64,000 nucleotides of DNA from CAYWKS01 sp964458935 (lineage in GTDB: Bacteria > Planctomycetota > Phycisphaerae > Phycisphaerales > Zrk34). The stretch covers positions 52,708 to 116,707 of the forward strand of contig CAYWKS010000010.1 of NCBI GenBank assembly GCA_964458935.1, written 5' to 3'. A model generated the notes under the pieces. That model was not told where the DNA came from and did no database searches. It worked only from the letters and a program-made list of their open reading frames with translations. Shown here piece after piece: positions 52,705-60,725 of this stretch (position 1 is its first letter; every line of letters starts with the position of its first letter). The translations under genes and the position numbers were made by a program.

Positions 52705-52938
52705 TTATTCGGGGATCTGGTCCGCGTAGGCGTTGCGGAACGCGTCGAGCGATGCGATGCCGTCGGGCAAGCCCGCCTCTTCGGCCAGCAGCACGGGAAT
52801 GCCATCGCGGATCGGGTAGCGCAGCCCGCCGACGGCGCTGACCAACTCGCTTCCCTCCTGACGGAGCGCCGAGCGGGTCACGGGGCAGCGCAGGATCTCC
52901 AGCAGTTGCGCATCGACAGGGGTGGGTGCGTCACTCAT
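52705..52938 (-). CDS. Trm112 family zinc-ribbon-like protein
   Basis: 77 residues. LLEILRCPVTRSALR, a tyrosine-containing RYPIRDGIPVLLAEEA, typical of the Trm112/UPF0434 family. Only part of the zinc cysteines is retained. In other organisms Trm112 activates methyltransferases; bacterial homologues are uncharacterised. Precedes VOC on minus. Confidence 0.85.
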   Translation of the reverse strand: MSDAPTPVDAQLLEILRCPVTRSALRQEGSELVSAVGGLRYPIRDGIPVLLAEEAGLPDGIASLDAFRNAYADQIPE

Positions 52939-52977
52939 GGCAGCATTGTACCGCGTGGCGCGGGGTGTCGCGGGCCG

Positions 52978-54261
52978 CTACACGTCGACGCGGCGGATGT
53001 GGGCGCCGAGATGGGCCAGTCGCGTTTCGAGCTGGTGATAGCCGCGATCCAGGTGGTAGACCCGGTTGATCGTGGTCTTGCCCCGTGCGGCGATCGCGGC
53101 GATGACCAGGCCGGCGCTGGCCCGCAGGTCGGACGCCATCACCGGTGCGCCGACAAGCCGCTTGACCCCGCTGACCATGACGGTCGGGCCCTGGCGGTAC
53201 AGCCGCGCACCCATGCGGGACAGCTCGGCGACGTGGAGGAACCGCTCGGGGAAGACCTTCTCGGTGATGATGCTGTTGCCGTCGGCGAGGGTGAGCAGGG
53301 CCATCAGTTGCGCCTGCACGTCGGTGGGGAAGCCCGGGTAGGGCTGGGTGGTGACCGCGACGGGCTCGAGGCGGCGGGCGGAACTGACGTTGATCGCTGC
53401 GCGCAGCGGATCGTCGGCGAGGTCGGCTTCGATCTCAACGCCGATCGCGTCCAGCCGATCCACGATCGCCGTCATCGCATCGATGGGGCAGTTGTGCACG
53501 GTCACGTCGCCGTTGGTGACGGCGGCGGCGCACATGAAGGTGGCGGCCTCGATGCGGTCGGCCATCACGCGATGCTGGGCGCCGCGGAGCGACTTGACCC
53601 CTTCGACGGTGATGCGTGGGGTGCCGGCGCCGCGGACCCGCGCGCCCATCGCGTTGAGCATCTCCGCGAGGTCCACGACCTCCGGTTCACAGGCGGCCTG
53701 CTCGATCACCGTCTCACCGTCCGCGAGGGTGGCGGCGCTCATGACGTTCGCCGTGCCGAGCACGGTCGAGCCGTACGGCCCGCCGAGGAACACGCGAGCG
53801 CCGTGCAGGTGTTTCGCGGTAGCGGTGATGTTGCCGCCGTCGAGTTCGACCTCCGCGCCGAGGGCTTCGAGCCCGCGGAGGTGCAGGTCGATCGGCCGCT
53901 CCCCGATCGCGCAGCCGCCGGGCATCGAGACGATCGCCTTGCCGCGCTTCGCCAGCAGCGGGCCGAGCACGCAGACGCTGGCACGCATCGTCCGCACGAT
54001 GTCGTAACGTGCGTGCGAGCTCATCTCGTCCACGGTTTCCAGGCGTATGGAGCCGTCACCCTGCCGCTCGGCGTGGCAGCCAAGCTCGCCGAGCAACTTG
54101 ATCATGTTGCGGATGTCCGACAGGTCGGGCACGTCGGTGATCGTGCAGGGCCCATCGGCGAGCAGGGCCGCCGCCATGATCGGCAGCGACGCGTTCTTCG
54201 AGCCGTTGACCGTGACGTTGCCCTTGAGCCGCCTGCCGCCTTCGATGACGAACGCGTCCAT
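52978..54261 (-). CDS. murA: UDP-GlcNAc 1-carboxyvinyltransferase
   Basis: 427 residues, EPSP-synthase-like fold. Transfers enolpyruvate from PEP to UDP-GlcNAc, first step of peptidoglycan synthesis. N-terminal NGSKNASLPIMAAALL; the catalytic cysteine is present in MPGGCAIGERPID, the fosfomycin target position. GGAGG lies six bases before ATG 54261. It lies far from murE/F and mraY. Confidence 0.96.
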   Translation of the reverse strand: MDAFVIEGGRRLKGNVTVNGSKNASLPIMAAALLADGPCTITDVPDLSDIRNMIKLLGELGCHAERQGDGSIRLETVDEMSSHARYDIVRTMRASVCVLGPLLAKRGKAIVSMPGGCAIGERPIDLHLRGLEALGAEVELDGGNITATAKHLHGARVFLGGPYGSTVLGTANVMSAATLADGETVIEQAACEPEVVDLAEMLNAMGARVRGAGTPRITVEGVKSLRGAQHRVMADRIEAATFMCAAAVTNGDVTVHNCPIDAMTAIVDRLDAIGVEIEADLADDPLRAAINVSSARRLEPVAVTTQPYPGFPTDVQAQLMALLTLADGNSIITEKVFPERFLHVAELSRMGARLYRQGPTVMVSGVKRLVGAPVMASDLRASAGLVIAAIAARGKTTINRVYHLDRGYHQLETRLAHLGAHIRRVDV

Positions 54262-54440
54262 GCCACGCCTCCATGCGTTGATGATACGGCCAATGTAACC
54301 TGCAACGCCGTTGAACTAAAGCCCCTGCACACGGGCGGACGGGCCGTGACCGGCCAGAGTCATGCGTCGCCCGCGATGAACTACCACGGTACCTTGTCGG
54401 CAGCAGCACGCATGCCCAGGCGTTTTCGATCGGTAGCTTC

Positions 54441-54617
54441 ATGAGTCGTGTTCAACCCCTCTGCAGGGTGTTCCTTGTCATGGTCATCGGCCTTTTCTGC
54501 GTAACCCCTGTGAACGCGGGAGCACCGCGTCAGGTCGTGGATAAAGATTTCGACTGTCCGTTGATGCATGGCGATGTGGCCGACGCGGCCCGGCCGGACT
54601 TCGACGACCGCGGCTGA
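54441..54617 (+). CDS. Small secreted peptide (hypothetical)
   Basis: 58 residues, too short for standard calling. Starts at ATG 54441 and shows a signal peptide (VFLVMVIGLFCVTPVNA) with an AXA-type cut site before GAPRQVVDKDFD. The mature part is about 30 acidic residues, unrecognised. Ribosome site is weak. Placed between murA and the NiSOD gene. Low confidence. Confidence 0.3.
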   Translation: MSRVQPLCRVFLVMVIGLFCVTPVNAGAPRQVVDKDFDCPLMHGDVADAARPDFDDRG

Positions 54618-54675
54618 CGCAAGCTCGACCTGCCGCACGGCTGGTTGATCCAGCCGCGGCCGTGAAACTGCCTCG

Positions 54676-55170
54676 TCAATGCTCGTGGTCGATCCAGTAC
54701 TTCTCGATGTTCGAGATCGCCTTGCGGAGGTCGACGGCGGCGGCGGGGTCGGCGGTCTGCTTGGCCTTCATCGCCGCGACCATCACCGCGTGATGATCGG
54801 CCAGCTTGTTCAGGTACTTCGGCCGATCCGGCGTGCCCGGCTTGACCGGCGCGATCTTCTGCGTCATGAAGTACTGGCTGATCGTCTCGATGATGCGTGA
54901 TGCGTGCTCTTCCTTGTTCGTCGTCCAGCGCACGAACTGCTGGTGGCTCTGGGCGTCCTCCTTGTCGGCAAGCTCGTTCATCTGGCGTATCGCTTTCTCG
55001 ATGGTGGTCGTGTCCTCGAGCATCTGATGGATGCGAGCGTGCTCGTCGTAGATGCCACAGGGGATCTGGCAGTGTGCGTCGGCGGTCCCGGGCGTGTAGG
55101 ACCACAAGCCGGCGGTGATGACGAACGCCGTGACAATCGCGGTAAGGCTGAGGTAGGTGGTGGGGCGCAT
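54676..55170 (-). CDS. sodN: Nickel-containing superoxide dismutase with Sec signal peptide
   Basis: 164 residues. A hydrophobic signal (TYLSLTAIVTAFVITAGLW) precedes the nickel-hook sequence HCQIPCGIY at about residues 33-41. In NiSODs the mature protein must start at this His, with Cys2 and Cys6 binding Ni; here signal peptidase cleavage after TADA would expose it. The following four-helix bundle (ARIHQMLEDTTTIEKAI...) is normal. Acts on superoxide outside the membrane. ATG 55168-55170 has AAAGG upstream; the frame opens earlier. No separate SodX-type protease is adjacent. Confidence 0.9.
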   Translation of the reverse strand: MRPTTYLSLTAIVTAFVITAGLWSYTPGTADAHCQIPCGIYDEHARIHQMLEDTTTIEKAIRQMNELADKEDAQSHQQFVRWTTNKEEHASRIIETISQYFMTQKIAPVKPGTPDRPKYLNKLADHHAVMVAAMKAKQTADPAAAVDLRKAISNIEKYWIDHEH

Positions 55171-55270
55171 GGGGTGACCTTTCATCAGGGGGGAGTCTGC
55201 GTGATACCCGTTCACCCAATGCTATGAAGTTGCACCGCGACGCGACAACCGGGAGTCGACGCCGATGTGA

Positions 55271-57991
55271 TTACGGCTCCCGCTCGTCGTCCTCCTCCTC
55301 ATATTCATCGTCGTCTTCCTCATCTTCGTCCTCGTACTCATCGTCGTCGTCTTCCTCTTCCTCTTCATACTCGTATTCCTCCTCGTCGCCGTCGGCGGGA
55401 TCGGCTTGGAGGTCGGGCTCGAAGGTCAGCTCGCCCTGGAGTTGGCCGTTGACTTCGACTGCGGCGTCGGCCTGGGCCTGGGCCTTCATCGCCTCCCATT
55501 CCTCGAGGCTGATCTGGACTTCGCGGGCCTGGGAGCCCTTGTAGGACCCGATGATGCCGGCCTCGGCCATCTCCTCGATGAGCCGCGACGCCCGGCTGTA
55601 GCCGATCGCCAATCGCCGCTGCAACAGCGATACCGACCCGCGCTGGGTCTGGAGGACGATGTCGACCGCGTCGTCGAACAACTCGTCTCGCTCGACGGGC
55701 GATCCGTCATCGTCCTGACCGCCGGGCGCCTTGAGCTGGACGAGTTGCGGCTCGAAGCTCGGCGCGGCGACATCCCTGAGGAAGCGGACGGCCTTGCGGA
55801 TCTCCGCGTCGTCGACCAGCGTGCCCTGGGCGCGCGTGAGCTTGCTCGAGCGAGGCGAGAGGAACAGCATGTCGCCCTGGCCGAGCAGCAGCTCCGCACC
55901 CTTGTGGTCGAGGACGATGCGGCTGTCCATGCCGGAGGCGACCTTGAACGACACGCGGCAGGGCATGTTGCTCTTGATCAGGCCGGTCACCACGTTCGCC
56001 TGCGGCCGCTGCGTGGCGAGGATGAGGTGGATCCCGACGGCACGGGCCTTCTGCGCGATCCGGACGATGAAGTTCTCCACCTCCTTGTTGGTCATCATCA
56101 GGTCCGCCAGCTCGTCGATGATGAAGACGATGCGGGGCAGCTTCCGCGGGATCTTCGCCTCTTCGTTCTCGTTGGCGGGGTTGAATCGGTCCTTCAGGTC
56201 ATCCCATTCGAGGTCGTTGTAGCCGTCGATGTCACGGACGCCGGCCTCGGCGAGCAATTCGTAACGCTCGTCCATCTTGGTCACGGCCCATTCGAGGATG
56301 GCGGCGGCCTTGGCCATCTCCGTCACCACCGGGCACATGAGGTGGGGGATGTCCTTGAACTGGGCCATCTCAACCATCTTCGGGTCGACGAGGATGAGCT
56401 TCAGCTCGTCGGGGCGGCGTGTGAACAGGAAGGACATGATGATCGAGTTCATGCAGACGCTCTTGCCCGAGCCGGTGGTTCCGGCGATGAGCATGTGCGG
56501 CATCTGGGCGAGGTCGGCGATGAGCGGGTCGCCCGAGGCGTCCTTGCCGAGGTACATGGGCAGGGCCATGTTGTCCCGCGCCTTCTCGCCGCCGAGCGTC
56601 ATGAGGTCCTTGAGGCGGACCTTCTCCTTCTTCAGGTTGGGCACCTCGATCCCGACGGTGCTCTTGCCGGCGGTGTTGGGAACGACGCGGATGTTCTGCG
56701 CCTTCAGTTCGCGGGCCACGTCCGAGGCGATGTTGTTCAGTTGCGCGACCTTGGTCCCGGGCGCAAGCTGGACCTCGTAGAGCGTGATGACCGGGCCGGC
56801 ATCGATCGCGACGACCTCCGCTTCGATGCGATAGGTCTGCAAGGCGCGTTCGAGGATTTCCGCCTGCTCGCGGACGTGGCGGGCGATCTCGTCGTTGAAG
56901 TTGTGCTCGGGCTCGACAAGGTCCTCGATCGACGGGAACTTGTACCCGGACAGGTCTTGCGGCGGCGCGGCCATGGCCCGCGCCGGCTGCGAGGGCTTGG
57001 CGAACGTGATCGGCAGCTTCTTGATCTTCTCACGGAGCGCCTCGGGGTCGAGCGCCTGGCCACCGGCCGCGGCGCTTGCCGGTTCGGTGTCCTCAGCCGC
57101 GTCCTGCGGATCGTCGGGGTCGACGGTTTCGGCGACCCGGCGATGCCGCGCCGCGGCGGTCCGCTCCGCCGGGTCGAAAGACTCGGTCGCGCCGATCCCG
57201 CCGGCCTCGGGGTCGATCGCATCGCTGTCCGGCTCGTCGTCGATGTCTTCGGTCTCAGTCGGGGCGGCCTTCTTCGTGCCATGGCGGACCGGGACCGGCC
57301 GGGGCCGGAGCATGTTGTTCGCGTGTCGGGCTTGTCTGGAACTGCGGAGCTTGGCGATCATCGCCGACGGCAGGCCGACCAGCACCGGTCCGGGCAGGCG
57401 GATCGCCCCCAGCCGGGCGAACACGGCCCCGAGCCAGCGCGGCACGGCGGCAACCAGCTCATCGACGGTCACCACCGCGCCGATGCCGAATGTCAGCAGC
57501 AGAATGATGCCCGTGCCCGCGAGGGCGAAGCGTTGGATGAGCAGGTCGGTCAACCAGAGGGCGACCAACCCGCCGGTGCCTTCGGGCATCGGTCCGGCAT
57601 GGGGCAAGTAGAGCGCCGCCATGCCGCTCGCCGCGATCGTGCAGACCAGCGCCCCGGCCATGCGGATGGGCAGGTCCCGCACCCGCCGGCCGGCCGCCGC
57701 CGCGACCAGCGCCGCCAGGACGCCGACCATCAACAGCCAGACGCCCGGCCCGAGAAGGAAGTACAACTGGTAGGCCAGCCACGCCCCGACCGGCCCGGTC
57801 CAGTTGGTGACCGTCGGCCCATCCGCTTGAACGACGAAGTGGCTGGGCGGGTCGGCCGGGTCGTAGCCCACCAGCGCGGCGACCGCGAACGCCCACGCTC
57901 CGGCGAGGCTGATCCACGCCAGCCGCAGGCGCATGCCTCTCGGCGTGTGCGAATCGTCCGTCGGTGCCTTGGTCTTGCCTTGCTTGGCCAT
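55271..57991 (-). CDS. ftsK: DNA translocase FtsK/SpoIIIE with acidic C-terminal tail
   Basis: 906 residues. Four membrane segments at the N-terminus (25-190), acidic linker, then the motor with GTTGSGKSVCMNS Walker A, IVFIIDELADLM, and a C-terminal winged helix (gamma domain, SLLQRRLAIGYSRASRLIEEMAEAGIIG). Pumps DNA at the septum and activates XerCD. The last 40 residues are almost all D/E/Y (about 36 acidic or tyrosine), unusual after the gamma domain. GGAGG lies ten bases before ATG 57991. Confidence 0.95.
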   Translation of the reverse strand: MAKQGKTKAPTDDSHTPRGMRLRLAWISLAGAWAFAVAALVGYDPADPPSHFVVQADGPTVTNWTGPVGAWLAYQLYFLLGPGVWLLMVGVLAALVAAAAGRRVRDLPIRMAGALVCTIAASGMAALYLPHAGPMPEGTGGLVALWLTDLLIQRFALAGTGIILLLTFGIGAVVTVDELVAAVPRWLGAVFARLGAIRLPGPVLVGLPSAMIAKLRSSRQARHANNMLRPRPVPVRHGTKKAAPTETEDIDDEPDSDAIDPEAGGIGATESFDPAERTAAARHRRVAETVDPDDPQDAAEDTEPASAAAGGQALDPEALREKIKKLPITFAKPSQPARAMAAPPQDLSGYKFPSIEDLVEPEHNFNDEIARHVREQAEILERALQTYRIEAEVVAIDAGPVITLYEVQLAPGTKVAQLNNIASDVARELKAQNIRVVPNTAGKSTVGIEVPNLKKEKVRLKDLMTLGGEKARDNMALPMYLGKDASGDPLIADLAQMPHMLIAGTTGSGKSVCMNSIIMSFLFTRRPDELKLILVDPKMVEMAQFKDIPHLMCPVVTEMAKAAAILEWAVTKMDERYELLAEAGVRDIDGYNDLEWDDLKDRFNPANENEEAKIPRKLPRIVFIIDELADLMMTNKEVENFIVRIAQKARAVGIHLILATQRPQANVVTGLIKSNMPCRVSFKVASGMDSRIVLDHKGAELLLGQGDMLFLSPRSSKLTRAQGTLVDDAEIRKAVRFLRDVAAPSFEPQLVQLKAPGGQDDDGSPVERDELFDDAVDIVLQTQRGSVSLLQRRLAIGYSRASRLIEEMAEAGIIGSYKGSQAREVQISLEEWEAMKAQAQADAAVEVNGQLQGELTFEPDLQADPADGDEEEYEYEEEEEDDDDEYEDEDEEDDDEYEEEDDEREP

Positions 57992-58066
57992 GAGCGCGCA
58001 ATACCTCCGCGTGGATTATCGGCCAATCGGCCGCGATTTCCGCAACCCGCGCCCGGGTCCCCGATG

Positions 58067-60052
58067 TCACGGGGCCGTATGCGAAGGCTCGAGTGCCTGC
58101 TTGAGCGTGCGCCGGGCCCGCAAACGCATCTTCGGCCGCAGTTCTGCCTGCACATCCGCAAGCCAGTCGATCGCCTCGGCGTCGCGGTTGCGCTTGGCCA
58201 TGGACGCCAGCCATAAGCCGATGTCGTGCAGCAGTTCGTCGTTGTCGAGTACGAGCAGGCGGGCGAGCAGGTCCTTCGCTGCAGCGGGCTCAACCTCTAC
58301 ACGCTGGAGAAAGCCGGCGCGGACCGCCCGACGCACCAGCACCCGCGCGACGGGATGCTCCATCGCCGCCGCCGCCTCGACCTGCCGCAGCACATCCGCC
58401 CGTCCGGCACGGTCCAGCACGTAGCAGGCGTACGCCAGGTCTCCGGGACGGGTGTGCTCATCCGGGGTCGTGACCCGCTCGATGGCGCGCTCGACGGCCG
58501 CCTGCCCGTCGTTCATGGTCACCGCGTCCGAGTCTGCGGTGACCACCGCGTCGGTCGTCCACGCGTCGGGGCTGACGTCAATCCGCAGCGGCGGTGCTTC
58601 GCGCAGCGTGAACAGCGGATCGCCGATGACGGTGATCTTCCAGGGCTTGTACAGGGGCATGCCGACGCTGCGTCGGATGGCGAAGGCCAGCGGGGTGCCT
58701 GACGCGGCCTTGACGGCGATGCCCGTCGGCGGGGCGAAACCGTGCAGGTAGGGCTCGTGCACGGAACCGCAGTACCAGTATCCGCCGCCCGCGAGTGCGC
58801 GGCCTCCGATCGTATCGACGTTCGCCGCGGCGCCGAGGCTATGGCTGTGCACCACGTAATAGGCGCGCGGCCAACCAAGGGGCATCGCCTCGGCGTCCGC
58901 CCGGCCGCCGCGCAGGTCCCAGTATTTCTGCCCGCCCGACGAGTTGATCCACACCATGTCGAACGGCTCGCCGCGTCGCGTGAGCGTCGTGAAGCTGTCC
59001 CGGCTGACGTGCTCCCCGGCGACGTGGGCGACCGGCATGTGACCGGCCAGGACACCCGTGGCCCCGTCGAATCGATACTGCTCGAACGCACGGCCGTCGC
59101 GGTTGCTGTAATCGTCGAACAGCATGGCCCGATCCACATGGAGGAACAGGGCGGACATGGCCTGATAGACGGCCTGAGCGGGCGAGCCGAGCGTCCGGCC
59201 AACCACGGCGAACCGCGTGCCCTTGTCGTTGCGGCCGAGCACATCATCGACCGCCAGCACGCCCTTTTCGCCCGGCGTGCGATAGCGGTAGGGCAGATCG
59301 GCGGCCAGCGTGATCGCGGCGTGTTGCCGCATGCTCAACAGACCGGCGTCGAGCATGGCATTCATCACGCGCTCGTTGAGGCTGGCGACCTGCTCAAGGT
59401 CCGCGATGGCGTTGAGCGGGCCCGGTGAATCGATGAACAGGCAGGGCTGGCCGCGGCCGGCGGCGAGCGCCAGTCCCGCGGCGCGGTGAGGGCCGTTGGG
59501 GTCGATGGCCACGAGGCCCGGGGGCGGCGCGCCGCCGTCCGGGGTGGTCGGCGTGGCCCGCGCCAGCCACCGCCTCAATGTCTCCGGCGACAGCTTGCCG
59601 GGTTGCTCGGCGGTCAGTCGGACGACGGCAGCCGGCTCAAAGGCCCGGATAAACAGCCGCGCGTACCAGCCATCGTCCAACAGCACCGGGAAGAAGGTCT
59701 TGTCGTCCCACAGGCCGACCGCTTCGGCGAAACTGCGCTCGTCCTCAACCAGCATGACGACATTGCCGATCTTACGGTCACGCCAGAGCCGTTGACGTTC
59801 GGCAAAGGCGCCGGTGATCTGGCCGTGCAGCAGCGCCGCGGCGTGGCTGACCGGCCCCTCGCGGGCGTCGGCGACCTGCCGCAGCAACGCGGCAGCCTGA
59901 TTGGCGTCACCGGCTTCAATCAGTCGCAAAGCCCGGCCGTAGTGAGCCTCGTCAGACGTCTGGCCGGAGCTCGATGCCGGGCCGATTAATAGCCCACCCG
60001 CCGTCAGTACCGCAAGCATGAGAGTAAATTTGATCAGCCAGTGACGTCCCAC
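58067..60052 (-). CDS. Large exported protein, possible clan CD (C25-like) cysteine peptidase
   Basis: 661 residues. GTG 60052 has GGAG six bases before it and begins a signal peptide (WLIKFTLMLAVLTAGGLLI) with cleavage near SSSGQ. A helical repeat part (30-90) precedes a mixed domain. Near the middle is YYVVHSHSLGAA and then GGYWYCGSVHEPYL, followed by a terminal ITVIGDPLFTL, an order (His, then Cys, then GDP) found in clan CD/gingipain-like folds. Peptidase activity is an inference from those few motifs; the protein could also be a scaffolding protein. No close named family is recognised. Downstream of ftsK by 75 bases. Confidence 0.6.
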   Translation of the reverse strand: MGRHWLIKFTLMLAVLTAGGLLIGPASSSGQTSDEAHYGRALRLIEAGDANQAAALLRQVADAREGPVSHAAALLHGQITGAFAERQRLWRDRKIGNVVMLVEDERSFAEAVGLWDDKTFFPVLLDDGWYARLFIRAFEPAAVVRLTAEQPGKLSPETLRRWLARATPTTPDGGAPPPGLVAIDPNGPHRAAGLALAAGRGQPCLFIDSPGPLNAIADLEQVASLNERVMNAMLDAGLLSMRQHAAITLAADLPYRYRTPGEKGVLAVDDVLGRNDKGTRFAVVGRTLGSPAQAVYQAMSALFLHVDRAMLFDDYSNRDGRAFEQYRFDGATGVLAGHMPVAHVAGEHVSRDSFTTLTRRGEPFDMVWINSSGGQKYWDLRGGRADAEAMPLGWPRAYYVVHSHSLGAAANVDTIGGRALAGGGYWYCGSVHEPYLHGFAPPTGIAVKAASGTPLAFAIRRSVGMPLYKPWKITVIGDPLFTLREAPPLRIDVSPDAWTTDAVVTADSDAVTMNDGQAAVERAIERVTTPDEHTRPGDLAYACYVLDRAGRADVLRQVEAAAAMEHPVARVLVRRAVRAGFLQRVEVEPAAAKDLLARLLVLDNDELLHDIGLWLASMAKRNRDAEAIDWLADVQAELRPKMRLRARRTLKQALEPSHTAP

Positions 60053-60233
60053 CTGAATCTCCGGGTTATACGTTAGCGATCGCTGCTCGAGCCGGCCATG
60101 ATACGTTGTCGGCGGTGGAGCATCCGCACAGGACGGGTTCGCGCGTTTTTGGCCGGATCGCCTTGCGTCCATGACGGATATATCGAACGCTCACGTTGGT
60201 TAAGCGAAAGTGACTGTCAAGAAGGGGCCACGG

Positions 60234-60434
60234 ATGCGAATTGCAGCGGACACATGGACGTGGGTAGGCCGGGTGCTGCTCGGCATGGCGGTGCTGATCG
60301 TGGCCTTCGCACCCGACGTCGGCATGCTGCAGACCAGCGGCGCCGGGCTGATCGGCATGGGCCTGATCGGTGCCGGTGCCACCTTGGCGGCCTGCCGGCA
60401 GGAACGGCGACCGCGGCCGCGACTCGCCGAATGA
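60234..60434 (+). CDS. Small membrane protein (hypothetical)
   Basis: 66 residues with two hydrophobic stretches (TWVGRVLLGMAVLIVAFAP and AGLIGMGLIGAGATLAAC) and a basic tail. ATG 60234 has AAGGGG about eight bases ahead, better placed than the GTG at 60210. No family recognised. Divergent from the exported protein at 58-60 kb. Confidence 0.5.
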   Translation: MRIAADTWTWVGRVLLGMAVLIVAFAPDVGMLQTSGAGLIGMGLIGAGATLAACRQERRPRPRLAE

Positions 60435-60528
60435 CCCGGGCGAACTGCGCGGCAAAGCACCGCGCTGACAACCGACTATCGTTTTGCGTGAATCGTTCAC
60501 GCCGTCCCCCCATACCCACCTGCGTCCC

Positions 60529-60562
60529 GGGCCGGTCGTCCCTGCGACCGGCCCCCTTATTT
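60529..60562 (+). terminator. Possible terminator hairpin
   Basis: Perfect 10-base stem GGGCCGGTCG/CGACCGGCCC with a 6-base loop (60529-60554), followed by CCTTATTT, a weak T tail. It may terminate the small membrane protein transcript before korA. Confidence 0.45.
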
Positions 60563-60725
60563 CGTGGATGCGAGGGGGCGTTGGGCCGATGAGAATTGTG
60601 CGGCAATTGCTTTGCAATTCCGTTGATCTGGGCTGGCCGTTTGTGCCGATAACGCCTATCATGGCCTCAGAATCGCTTGAATTGCAAACCTCGCACGCCT
60701 TGCCTGGCGACGGGAGTTGTGAGGA

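Noticed and set aside
55224..55544. Serine/tyrosine-rich 106-residue plus-strand ORF
   Set aside because: Shadow of the acidic FtsK tail on the other strand.
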